Shown here in pieces: positions 36,981 to 49,600 of a DNA stretch of 64,000 bases (the stretch's first letter is position 1; each line of letters starts with the position of its first letter). The stretch comes from Pomphorhynchus laevis. Its lineage: Eukaryota > Acanthocephala > Palaeacanthocephala > Echinorhynchida > Pomphorhynchidae. The position numbers and the translations under genes were made by a program. The notes below the pieces were generated by a model. That model did not search any database. It worked only from the letters and a program-made list of their open reading frames with translations, and was not told the DNA's origin. The stretch spans positions 1 to 64,000 of the forward strand of contig WNNJ02002767.1 of the NCBI GenBank assembly GCA_012934845.2. Direction: 5' to 3'.

Positions 36981-37623
36981 TGAAACGTTTTACCATAATA
37001 TCATTACTATGAAGATGAAACAACTAATATTTCTCCATCATTCATATTTTCGGTTCATTGAACTTAATCAGATCGGTTTCATACCGATATTTAGTTTCTA
37101 TTCAACTTTTCTACTCAGACAACTTTTAGCACATATTTTTGTTTACAACAATATATTACAAATATAATATATAATATTATTTGCTGATAAATCATAAATT
37201 CAATTACATTTGAATATGTCATTTACATATTCAAACATATTCAAAACATTTTCAATTATAATTACATGTCAATGTTAGTTTCGTTTATAAAATACTGAAG
37301 CTATAAGTCAAATCTTAATTGTATTATCAACAATTAATGAAGCACACCTACAACGTATTGTATTTAACATTTGCATTTAATATTCAAATGTTTATTTTTA
37401 AAATTAAATTTTTTTTCACTCCAGCATTAATTACATTTGGTTGATGAATTTTAATAAATACGATGAATCTACAGTATCTGCGTTGATATCGATTACCAAG
37501 TATCTTAAAATAATGTTTAAATAATTAAAATAATGTTATATCAAATGATTAAAATAATGTCATATCAAATAAAAGTGTAATTTCACATTTAATAATTTGA
37601 TTGAATCCTTTAGATACGTTAGG
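36981..37623. other. Upstream region of the GALNT gene
   Basis: AT-rich. I see no convincing TATA box, initiator or upstream exon. A TTTAG immediately before ATACGTTAGG-ATG (37610-37626) would allow a spliced 5' leader, but this is only a possibility. Confidence 0.35.
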
Positions 37624-40600
37624 ATGATAATTAAACGAGCAAATCAGAACAGAATAATATTCACTTTTATGCTAGGATGGACAACTTGCTTCATCCTAAT
37701 GAGTCACAGAATACTATCCGCAGTTGACAACGAGAGTGATCGGGTAGTCAGAGTTATTAGTTTGGCTGGAAAAGCATTAATTCCGGAAATAATTCCCAGA
37801 GATCAGTTATACGAATTACAAAGTAGATCTAAACTGTTAAGTAATGATACAAATAATTCAATGCAAGTGAAACCCCCAGAGCACAATCAGTTTGATCATT
37901 TTGAAGGTATTAAACGTTGTTTTATGAATTTATGTATTTTTAACATATTTTCATGAAAAATAATTATTTCCAATATTTTTATAATTCCAGGTCTTAATAA
38001 GGATACAATAAATTTTATTTATTTAATAATAACATCGCTCATTGGATAAATAATGTTTCCCTAAAAAATAAATCATGCACCCAATAGGAAAAACCAACTT
38101 CAGGAAACAGAAAACTAAATGTGCAAGATTCCCGTCATATCTTTGTTGTTGTGCCTTCTATAGTGATGAAGTGGGATCAGAACCCACCAGCTAATACCAA
38201 CGCGACAATCTCCGACTAATAATCCAAGGTATTTTACAAACTAAGGGCCCAATCGGAGCGCACGACAGGCAGTAGCCTCGACATGAGGAGCTTAAAAAAT
38301 CTGAGAGGCGTGATGTTGAAAAGAATACTAGTCCCGAGATCGTTCAGGTGCACCAAAAGCACATCTAAGCACTCTCACTTAATGACAGACATTGGGCCAG
38401 TTTTAGGGCACACCTAGCTCTTTATGGCACTCTTGAGTTTATTCAAGTCGGATCCAGAAGTCCATTTAAACGTAATGGTAAACCTCAAGTATCTTACTCG
38501 ATGTGCGAAGATTGGAAGGAGTTGATTATTTATAATTGAGGAAAGAAATGAGATTGCTAGTCTCTTTAACTTTTTTCTTGATCGCAGGGATGCCATGAAG
38601 GACATCCACCCGCGATTTAAAGAAATTGATAAGATCGAAAAGGGGTAAATGTTTTTAATCTTATGAAGAAACTACTTATGTCAGAGACTATATCTTTGCT
38701 CCTGCGTCCAGAGAAGAAGGCTGTATATTATTAGCGTATACATTAGGTTTTATCACACCTAAAAGTTTCAAAAATAATAATGGAGACAGCAAGAAATAAA
38801 CTAGAAGAAAGTGTGGAGCCATGATGCACACCTGTAAGTGAGTAAAACTGACACTTATCAGGGTCGTCTTCATAGAAGAATTGCTTGGTGTACAGCAATA
38901 TCTCCACCCTGTTAACAATTTTCGCAGGCAACACGAGAAACCAGAGATAAGAGATAACAAATGCAATGGAGACGTAGTCTAATGCAGCGGATAATTCAAG
39001 AAACACAGTCACAGCAAGCTAATAACTGTTATCCGTGCAAAACCGATGCCCTTCATCTATTGCTGAATAAATCGAGCGACTTTTTCTACGAACCAACGAG
39101 AACCCGGTTCGATATAATTTCGCTTATTTAAATGATAGCGGATTTTACGGGCAAGTTGTTTTGAAGTTGGAAATGAGTGATTTTTTGATCGAAAATAAGC
39201 CACCGATTTTTAGGACATGTAACTAGCCTCTTCTATGCTAAAAATATTCCAGGGTTGATGTAAATGTCTATAATATTGGACTAGGGCTAAAAGCATTGTG
39301 ATAGCGACTTCCACTCTCTGACTGTCTGTTAAACGCTGACAGACACGAGTGGAGAGTGTTGAATGGGTCGTGGAGCTTCCAGGAAGAGGTTCCTAAGAAT
39401 TCAGGATATCAGTAACAGATAAATCCCTAATCCTGAAGTCACCCAGAGAAGCGATTGGTTGGGAAGTAGGAGTAGCTCCATAATTATGAAGGGATAGTAA
39501 GTCCTCCAAACTTCATCAAGGCCTATGTTGCCAATCCAACCCGATGCTCTCTCCCTGCAGCAGACAAATTTCTCCTTCTCGAATATCTTTAAAAGGGAAT
39601 ACTGGGAAGTGTTATGGCTATCAATTTATGCCTTATCTCTACCCAGTTAAAGCATATATTTAGAATTCCAATATTCTTTAGAGCCTGTTTGAAGGAATCA
39701 AAAAATTGGGGAGGTGTACCATTTTGACTAGGACCTTAAGTTTCGTCGAAGTGGGATTAAAAATGCGACCTTTATACTAGTGCCGAGGTCGCCCAGGTGT
39801 ACCATAAGTACACCTGGGCAATCCCTCTTAATGACAGACATTGGGCCAGTTCCAAAGCCTATCTAGCTCTCTTTATGTAACTCTTGAGTTTATTCAAGTC
39901 GGATCCAGAAGTCCATTTAAACGTAATGGTAAACCTCAAGTATCTTACTCGATGTGCGAAGATTGGAAGGAGTTGATTATTTATAATTGAGGAAAGAAAT
40001 GAGATTGCTAGTCTCTTTAACTTTTTTCTTGTTCGCAGGGGTTCTGTGAAGCACATCCATCTGCGATTTAAAGATACTGAGAAAACGATTGGAAGGGGTA
40101 ATCTTCCAATCTGTAATTTTAATCTTATGAAAAAACGGCTGATGTCAGATATTATATCTGTGTACCTGCATTTAGAAAAAAGGCTACGTATCATCAACGT
40201 ATACCATTTATGTATTTTAAATAACTATTAATAATCAGGCAAAATGATGTTTTTCAATATTTTGATAATTCCAGGTCTTAGTAAGGAGACAATAAATTTT
40301 ATTTATTTAATAATAGCATTGCTCAATCGATTAATTATATGTTTTCCTAATAACAAAATAAATCATGCACGCAATAGAAAAAGCCAACTTTAGGAAACAG
40401 AAAACTAATATCAGTTATTGTGTCAGCAATATGATGTTGCAATGACAATCAACATATACAGTCATTGAATAAAAGACAAATTATTGACAGGATTTGTGAT
40501 GCAAAAATATGCTGATGGCAAAATTAACTAAAAAATTTTAACGTTTATAAATAGCAATTAAATATTAAAATATCAATATTTGAGGAGAGTTAAATCTATA

Positions 40601-43600
40601 CTCTGCATTTTTGTTTTAATATTGATTGCAATGAATATTACTATAGTAGAAACAAGGCTTGCAATCGAAAACTATCTTGCTTTAAGTTTGGATCGTCAGT
40701 GATGCACATGCTTATTTTCTGAAGGAATTTAACATAATCCGATCGTCATTATGACTTGGACTCATTTAGATTGAATAATTGTAATTTATACCCGTAAATT
40801 TGTTTAGGTAGCTATAGTACACTAGCATTATTTAGGGCTGCGGTATTGATTTATTCATGCAAATTATTTAAATACAATATCTATTTAACTTTATAGCAAA
40901 TAATTCCCAGAATAAGTATAATACTAAAAATCATTTAAACTTTACTTAGACCTTATATGCAATATGCATATTATATGATAAATTATTATAATTAAGCCAA
41001 ATTTATTTTTAAAGAAAAAAAATAAATTTAGAAGTTCTGTCCAAGAGACAGCATCACATGCAACTGTGGACTGATCGCTGTCTCTTTCATGGTTTCCGTT
41101 GTGGTTTGTCCATTGTGGTGTCCGTTAATCACATTAGAGTGAGATCCTGATGTATCGTGTCCATATGTGAGGAGCCTGGATTCATATAGATCGATATAGC
41201 ATACCGACGGGCTTGCCTGAGTATAAGACGCGTGATCGTCGCTGAAAATCTCGTCATGGGCGTTCCCCTAATTCCTGTTGTCTCTTTTGTAACTGATGGC
41301 TATGGTGACTAATGACGTATGTCGGATTTATTTTCGGATTCGAGGTTTACTCACTCATGGCTTCCATTGTGGTGTCCGTTAATCACATTAGAGTGAGATC
41401 CGAATGTATCGTGTCCGTTTGTTGACACGTTTTCAATAGAATTCTTAGATGGAATATTTTTTAAAATTACCCAAAGCAGCTATATTGCAAAAAAAACGAG
41501 TTCGTCCTTTATTATTTTAAATAGCGCTCTTGATTTAAGAGAGCTGCCATATTCAAAAAATTACGCTTCTGAAATATATTGATATCCATTTCATAATAGC
41601 AATAACTAATACAACCGCTGAGGTTAGAAGCCCTTTTAAAACTGTTACCAAATAAAAATATCGATCAGCATAAAAATGATAAAAAAATTTCGCTAAATGA
41701 AAATAATTATTACAATATTGAAGGGACTTGAACAATAAATAATATAATGATTTTCATAGTAAATAATTATGTAAGGTATGACAATGAACGATTTGCAAAT
41801 GTTAGCATTATATTTTTACAGTCAGTAAATAAAGTGTTTTTACGTTTTACTGACATTGATTTTCTATTTCATAAAAGTATTGAATTACGAATAACATAAC
41901 TTTGTAATAACATAATTGACGAATAAATAAAATCCCGTTGGCTATTTAAATCCACAGTTCTGTTTTGTTAAATCTGCACGTGTCTATAGTTGCCATCCTT
42001 ATAAAATATCTGATCAGCTAAACGAGTCTACGTATTTTATGCAATTTATAAATCAAGAATAATGCTAAATGAAATTTAAATAATTAAATAATAAATAATT
42101 AAATAATATTAAGTTGATATATCTGTGTAGTCATTGTTGCTATTGAAATTTTGATAATTATTTTATTCTGCACGCTACTTTAATCCCATCTATAAGCCAA
42201 CAGCAGTACGCTACATTTCAGTATTAGTGAACCTCAATACCTACGTTTAACGTTTCGATCCTTTTAATGTTAGTTGACGATGATTCGACTCGTCTGCTTT
42301 ATTGACAATTCGATTTTGTAAAATACTTCCGTTATGCTCGTTAAATGCTCGTTGCTTTAAGTAAACAGCAGTACGTTACATTTCAGTATTGGTGGATCTC
42401 ATCAGCTACTGATTAAGTACCAACGTTTCACGTTTCGGACATTTTAATGCTGACTAACGATGATTCGACTCGTCTACTTTTATTGGCATTTAGATTTAAT
42501 TAAAGACTTTCGTCTTACATTTTGAAATTTAATTTAAATTATTTCCGATTTCAAATTAAATAACCGTTGGTAAGGCAAATCAAATCAGCTAACTGAGTCA
42601 GCTAACATTCAGGAGGACCTGCAATGTTCTCAGGTTACGGCCTCTAACTCCTCTACCCAACATAAATCTATTTTTAATATTATAGCGTTGATTTATATAT
42701 TTTACTATTTTCTGCTTGATGTTATTTTTATAGTAACCTAGTTTAAAATATGTATCTATTAAATTATTTTAATGATTTTGAAGAAAGCCAATATCATTAA
42801 ATATTTTAAAAATTATTAAAATTTAATTATTTCATGTATTATATTTAATATTATATGGAAGGCATGAATGCTCATGCAAAAATATATTTCTTGTAAATTT
42901 AAATATGTAATCTTTACGATATAAATTAATAGTAGTTTTAATTAATGCTAATTAAATGTTTATATCATGATATATAACCTGTTTATCAATACATCACGAA
43001 TACATAGGTATTTTACCGACACCGATCTTCGAGTGGTAAAGTCATGCCAAGAAATATAAATATTATTTGATGAGCGGAAGGAAATTATCCTGGAATCGAT
43101 TATCAAAGGGGAATCAATGTGGTATGTAGTAAATAGAGCTGATATTCAAAAAATTTGCTCTTACAGTAGAATTGCAGTTAAGAGGAGAATTCAAAGCATC
43201 ACGACGATGGTAAGACAACTTTTTTCAACGCCACAAGCTATCCCTTAGAAGATCTACGACACTGTTCAAGATTGAAGATGATGAAGCTATTAAAAGTACA
43301 TTTGCGTTTTAATCCTTTGTTGATAATATAAACCACGGATAATATAAACAGAGTAACATGATCGGACTAGACCAAACTTCCATTTTTATGAGACAGAACT
43401 TTTAATCTACCACTGATCACATCAATGCATCTTCAATATGTTCCATTCTCGGGGGTATCAATCCATGGGTGTTAGCTGTATTCGTGCCTGCCCAATATGG
43501 CTTAAATATGCTTTAAAACGAGTGTCAACAACATCAAAAAGTTATTATTGTTCAGTCTGGTTACAATTAAAAAAGGCCGCGTGTCCATCCGACATTATTT

Positions 43601-46600
43601 TTTTGATTTACATTCTCGGGATGCTTCACCAAAAAGATGATAGTGATATCGTTTACTATTCAGAAGTTGCACTCGATTTAAAAATGAATAATTTAACTAA
43701 TAATCTTTGAAATAAGATTATTGATTAATTGAACGTATTATTAGTTATTTATAATAGCTAATTATTAAGTTATTTAACTCATGTAAGATATTTTTAAATG
43801 CTAGCGAATCCCATGAACAGAATAGAAGTTTATGTTTAACTTATAATTAATTATTAAAAAGAAATAAACTGTTCTTTATTTACTAATTGCAATTAGGGAT
43901 ATATTGTAAATATTTTAAATATATTATTCTCGGTGTATGTGCTTTTTTAGGTGAAATGGGATCCCCAGTTAACATCGATGTGGATAAGTTATCCCCCGAA
44001 GAGAAAGCAAAATACGACAAGGGTTGGAAGGATCATGCATACAACGAATACGCAAGTAGATTAGTTTCATTGCATCGACGTTTTCCGGATTTTAGAGATC
44101 CAGAGTACGTTTGCCTTGTGCGATTATACATATTTGTAAGATTCTTATTTTGTTTGTTAGATGCAAAGCAATTAAATACAAAGAAGATCTTCCGAAAACA
44201 TCAGTGATAATCATATTTCACAATGAGGCTTGGTCCGTTCTACTGCGAACGGTACATTCTGTTCTCGATCAAACACCATCGAAATATTTGGAAGAAATTA
44301 TTTTAGTTGATGACGCCTCGAACATTGGTAAGTAAGATTACAATTGACTATATAAAATGACTCCATTTACTTAGATTATCTGCAGAAACCACTGGATGAT
44401 TATATAAATAAGTTGGAAAAAGTACAACTTTTACGAATGCAGTCAAGAAGTGGATTGATATTAGCACGTATTGCCGGATCCGATGCTGCCAAAGGCGAAG
44501 TCGTTGTTTTCCTCGATAGCCATTGTGAAGTAACCATTGGTAAGTTTAAGCTTGTAAATACTATAACTAAAAATTTTGATCTTATAAAATACATGAAATC
44601 CTTAATGAAAAGATTAAAATTGTTAAAATTGCCAAAGATCAGGTAACTAAGTATGCGTATCTTAAATTATTAATAAATTAAATAAAAAGATAATTAAAAA
44701 TAAAATAATTAAATAACAAATGATTAAATAATAAATAATTATAAATAATTTAATTATTTTATATAATATTTTAGATAATTTATATCAAGGTAAAATAAAT
44801 AATTAAAACTTAAAATAAAAGTCATTTTTATGAATTGACTAATAAATAACAGACGTTGTATCAGAATAAGAATTAGAGGTCATCAGGAATAATGATAAGG
44901 ATTATATGTTATAAGGAGGAACTGCTCTATTAAAAGTTTTAAATTTAAATTTAAAGTTATGAATTGACTAATAAATAACATACGTTGTATCAGAATAAGG
45001 ATTAGAGGTCATCAGGAGGAACTGCTATGCTATCATGTTTCGGCATCTAATTCCTTGACCCAGCATAGCAGTGGGCCAAATACGTTCAAACGACGTATTT
45101 CCTCTGATTAAATTTTATTATATAGTATCTTATTCTAATACAAAGTATATTATTTATTATCCATCTATAAAAAATTTCCGCTAATGATTTTAAATTTATT
45201 TTTTATATTATTGTTTTGATTTATATATTTTACTATTTGCTGTTTGATATTTTTATAGTAACCTAGTTTAAAATATGCATCTATTAAATTATTTAAATGA
45301 TTTTGAAGAAAACTAATATCCTCACAAATTGTTGCAATTCCTAAAATTTAATTATTTCATGTATTATATTTTATATTATATGGTATACATGAATGTTCAT
45401 GCAAAAATATGTTTCTTGTAAATTTAAATATGTCATCTTTCGATATAAATTAATAGTAGCTTTTATTTATGTTAATTTAATGTTCATATCTAGATATATA
45501 CCTTTGCTATAAATATACTTTAAATTTACTTATAAATATACTCTTTGCTATTCGTGCTCAGAGTTAATTTACTGTCATGAACTGTTGCCTTTTAAACATA
45601 TATTATTAAATAATAAAAATCAAACTTTCTTACTGCTATTCAGGTTGGCTGGAACCATTGCTGGATATCTTAGTCAAAAACCCTAACGCGTCAGCCGTAC
45701 CCGTAATTGAAACCATACAAGATAACACTTTATCCATGTACAGTGTCCCAATCGAGTCAATTCAAGTCGGTGGATTCACTTGGGATCTAATTTTTAACTG
45801 GCATGTTATACCTGAACACGAACGTAAGCGCCGTGCACATCGTACAGATCCTATCAGGTAGGCTACTTTGGTGTTGATTTAATCTGATAAAATGTGCGTT
45901 AGATCTCCTACCATGGCTGGTGGCTTGTTTGCTATTCGAAAAGATTGGTTTGAAAAGCTTGGGAAATACGACGATGGAATGAGAATATGGGGTGGGGAAA
46001 ATATTGAGCTGTCGTTTAAGGTTAGATAATCAAAAACATGTTCATTAGGTTATATAAATAAAAATAAAGATTTTTTATAGGCATAAATTGTATTTCTACA
46101 AATTTTTATACTAAATAGATGATTTATAGTTAAACGATTTAATTTAAAGTAGACGAAATCAGAAAGATAATCGTGTTTATACAATTATTCTAAATATGAA
46201 GATGCATGTATTATTGAGTTTATTGTAATTATTTAATCACAAAATCATTTATGTATTTTCATCCGAAAATTGTATATCGATTGATGCCATTTTTAGTGCC
46301 CAGAACTAGTTAAGCACAACCAAATCCTTCAATATGTTCAACGATAGTTATTAAGCACGTTTATATCGAGGCCATTTTGAAATTCAAATAAATAATTTAG
46401 ACATATATCTAAATCTGCCCGTTCAAGAAAGTAAAATGGTAATTACGAAGTATGTCTTTTCATAGTCATATTAACATCACTCACTATCAGTTAGCTATCA
46501 GTAAGATTTTTAATATAAGAATAGGCAAAAATCAATTTTTGTTTATTCCAGGATGCATGGACAAGGTTGCCTGGGGCTAAGACCGGAGTATCTTCTGGAT

Positions 46601-49600
46601 ATGTTACAAGTCATTAGCGACGGATCGCTAGCAGAGAATTTGATGCACCTTGTCAAACATATCCTTGGAGAACTTGCACATTCCGAACAACTTGTATTAC
46701 ATCGCCAGCGCGAACTTGATCGCACTAAAAAAAGGCAGAGGTAAAGAAACAGCCGTCGGCGAAACTCTTCGCCGTCTCTGCACGAAGTTTATCTGTCTTA
46801 AATACTGTTGTGTTTGTTGTTGCTAGTCTGCATCAACAAACACAACTAGAGGTAGCAACCCCAAATGCAGTAGAAAAAGACGTTCATAACGTTAGACGAT
46901 TTCACGAGCAACATGGCAACGATAACAACTGCACTTGGGTGAAGATCGACCTCTCGAATGCCTTCAACTCTGTATCCAGAGCACACTTACGAGCGGCGAT
47001 CCAAGAGAACGTTTCAGAGCTCTTGCCGTTTTTCGTACTTACATACATGTGCAAAGCACTTCCTCCATTTCGCTTACTCAATCCTCTCAACTCATGTGAA
47101 AGAACCCAGCAGAGGGATGATTTGGCCTCATTCCTCTTCTCGTTGGCCATTTAGAATACGATTGAACATGTATTCCATATCCTTGAAATAAACCTCAATA
47201 CGTGATACTGGACGACATCATAGTCAGCGGGATGCCATCGGCAATCGTATCCGTACTCGGCTGGATAAACGCAGGCTTAAAGGTGATAGAGCTCCAACTA
47301 AATTGCCGAAGTTCCGAGGTCATCGGCTCTCCTGAAACAATAAACTTTTGTCTCGCCCTCAGGTAAACGCGCTTACTTGACCTCGGATAGCCAAGCAAGC
47401 GTTACCTGATTCTTCCTGAGTTTCTTTACCGCTGGTCCAGACAATTGATGCAGAAACCATGCTGCCAGACCCTTAAGTCGGACACCTTCTACGCGGACAC
47501 CTTGTTGACGTGCCAACTTCACGAATCGACCAAATCACAGATGACACTTTCAATCCGTCTGGGAGGCTTCGGTCTAAGATGCAATGCTGCGTACGCCCTG
47601 AGCGCATTCATCCATTGTATGAAGCAGGTCGCATAGGTATACAGTGTGGACGCTTTATTATTTCCTGGCTTTTCCGAGGCACTGGTAACTTAAGAACCGC
47701 GATGGACTCGCAGCTTATACCGTTTATAGAGGGCAGTCAATCATAAAATTTACGGCTGATCGACCATCTTGCCTCGACCGCCTGATACAATCATCTACCG
47801 AAATAGATCGTCCCCAAAAACACGCAGTGCCGTGTCCAAATGCCGGGTCTTAACTTGGGCCCTGCCAAATGCAGCATCCGGAATGGAACTAACGCTCCAC
47901 AATTCTGCATCCTAGTCAGAATGGGACTTGGGATTCCCTTACACGAACAGGACTATAGATACGGCCACTGCATGTGCATGGCGTATATGGGAGAAATATA
48001 CTCGCTCACTTGTCAGTAAGATGGTTATCAAGAGCGGCAACATAATGCTATTTGAGGGAAGCCTTTAATGGATGGAACGACGAAGGAAACAGGGTGATCA
48101 AGCGTGTTGCAACAGAAAATGGCCAACAGAAAACATCTGAACATGAGAAACGCTTCTTCGAACCAGACGCTTGTCTTAACAAGAAGTTGTCGGTAGAATC
48201 TACATACGGATGCAATGATCAATTTATTACACGGTATTCAAAATTCGCAATTGATAATGCATATGCTGTTAAAAGCCTGTTATCCGTTTACGACAATTTT
48301 CAATCCAAATCTCTGAATGCCGAATAAACACAATATTAAGTTATATCCTTTGAATCAAGTAAATTGTCGATCAATGGTAAGACAACGGAATTAACCCAGC
48401 ACAGCTTAAATAGTACCGATCAGTCAAACCAATCATTAAATGTACATAATTCTGTACAAATCGACAAAGTTCCTCCATTTCCCAATAGTATAATCAATTT
48501 TGATAGTGAAAACGAAACTACCAGTGAGCGAGAGGAGAAAAACCAATTGTCGACTAGGGACAAGAAACTTAAAGACGATTTACTTGAGCAGATTCGAAAA
48601 AAAGTTTTTAATCTTTGAAAGGTGTCGATGACGAAACAATCATCAACAAATGATACTTTAGAGAGCGTGCCAAAGTCGGTATATTTGCATACAGTGTCAA
48701 CTCATGCATTTGAAATGTGTCGTGACAGAATTCACCTTGACTGCGATGATCAACAATCAAGTAGTGAATTAAACAATGCTGAGGTCATTTAAAATATGTT
48801 TTATATTTTAAACTAACTACATGAAAATTAAAAAAATACATTTGAAAATTCTAGCAAAAATATTGGTTTTACTGAAATTTGTAAAAGATAATAATCTAAT
48901 TTTCATAATAAAATCCTTGTAATTGAAAAAAATCGTTTTCAAAGATGTTATACGACCCATAATAAATAAAATCAATTTCGTTCATTATTTGAATGTAAAC
49001 TAATTTATAAATAATTGAAGAAGAATATTGATAGGACATCAATTTTGAGGTATTAATTAAATATTTAGTCGCTTGCAAATTGTCTAGAATAATAAATTTT
49101 CAGGTTTTTTCTTCTTAGCTCTGGTTATGCGGTGGAGAATTGTTAACATCACCTTGTTCACATGTTGGCCATATATTCAGGAAGCGGAGCCCGTATCAGT
49201 GGCCAAAAGGGGAAAATGTAGTCCTACGAAATACCATGCGCGTTGGACTTGTCTGGCTGGATGATTATCTTCCATATTTTCTCGATAATATTCCGGTAGA
49301 AAAGGTATGTTACCGCCGATGTTTCTTGACACACAAAATTATCGATATTAAGAAGACAAGTTTTGGTTGGTGATTCAATCCAATTTAGAAAATGATTGTT
49401 TTTGAAAACTTATTTTTATTGACTATTAGCAAAAGTAATTGAACGATATAGTAGTAAATATAACAATGTTAATGGTAAAACATTTAAAAATAATTCAATA
49501 TTTATTAATCGGCGAAACGGAAGGATGTTATACTGCTCTCTTCTTTAATTCTAGACATGTGCCTGCAAATTAGTGTACGAATATCGTCACGAACTAGTTA

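Larger units (their letters stand above)
37920..40410. repeat. ~190-bp direct repeats flanking the LINE block in GALNT intron 1
   Basis: 37920-38110 and 40205-40410 share AATTCCAGGTCTTA, ACAATAAATTTTATTTATTT and AAATCATGCAC-CAATAG. They bracket the two LINE-A fragments. They are far too long for an ordinary LINE target-site duplication and differ by many substitutions. Confidence 0.75.

Noticed and set aside
37597-37623. Upstream TTG-initiated extension of the GALNT frame
   Set aside because: TTG is not a normal start in animals and an ATG follows at 37624 just before a good membrane anchor; the extension may be 5' leader.
37981-38050. Possible GALNT exon after AATTCCAG
   Set aside because: The joined frame has a stop soon after, no GALNT similarity, and exon 2 at 43951 continues the protein in phase.
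46902-47150. Minus-strand frame opposite the intron 6 RT
   Set aside because: Shadow of the + strand RT blocks.
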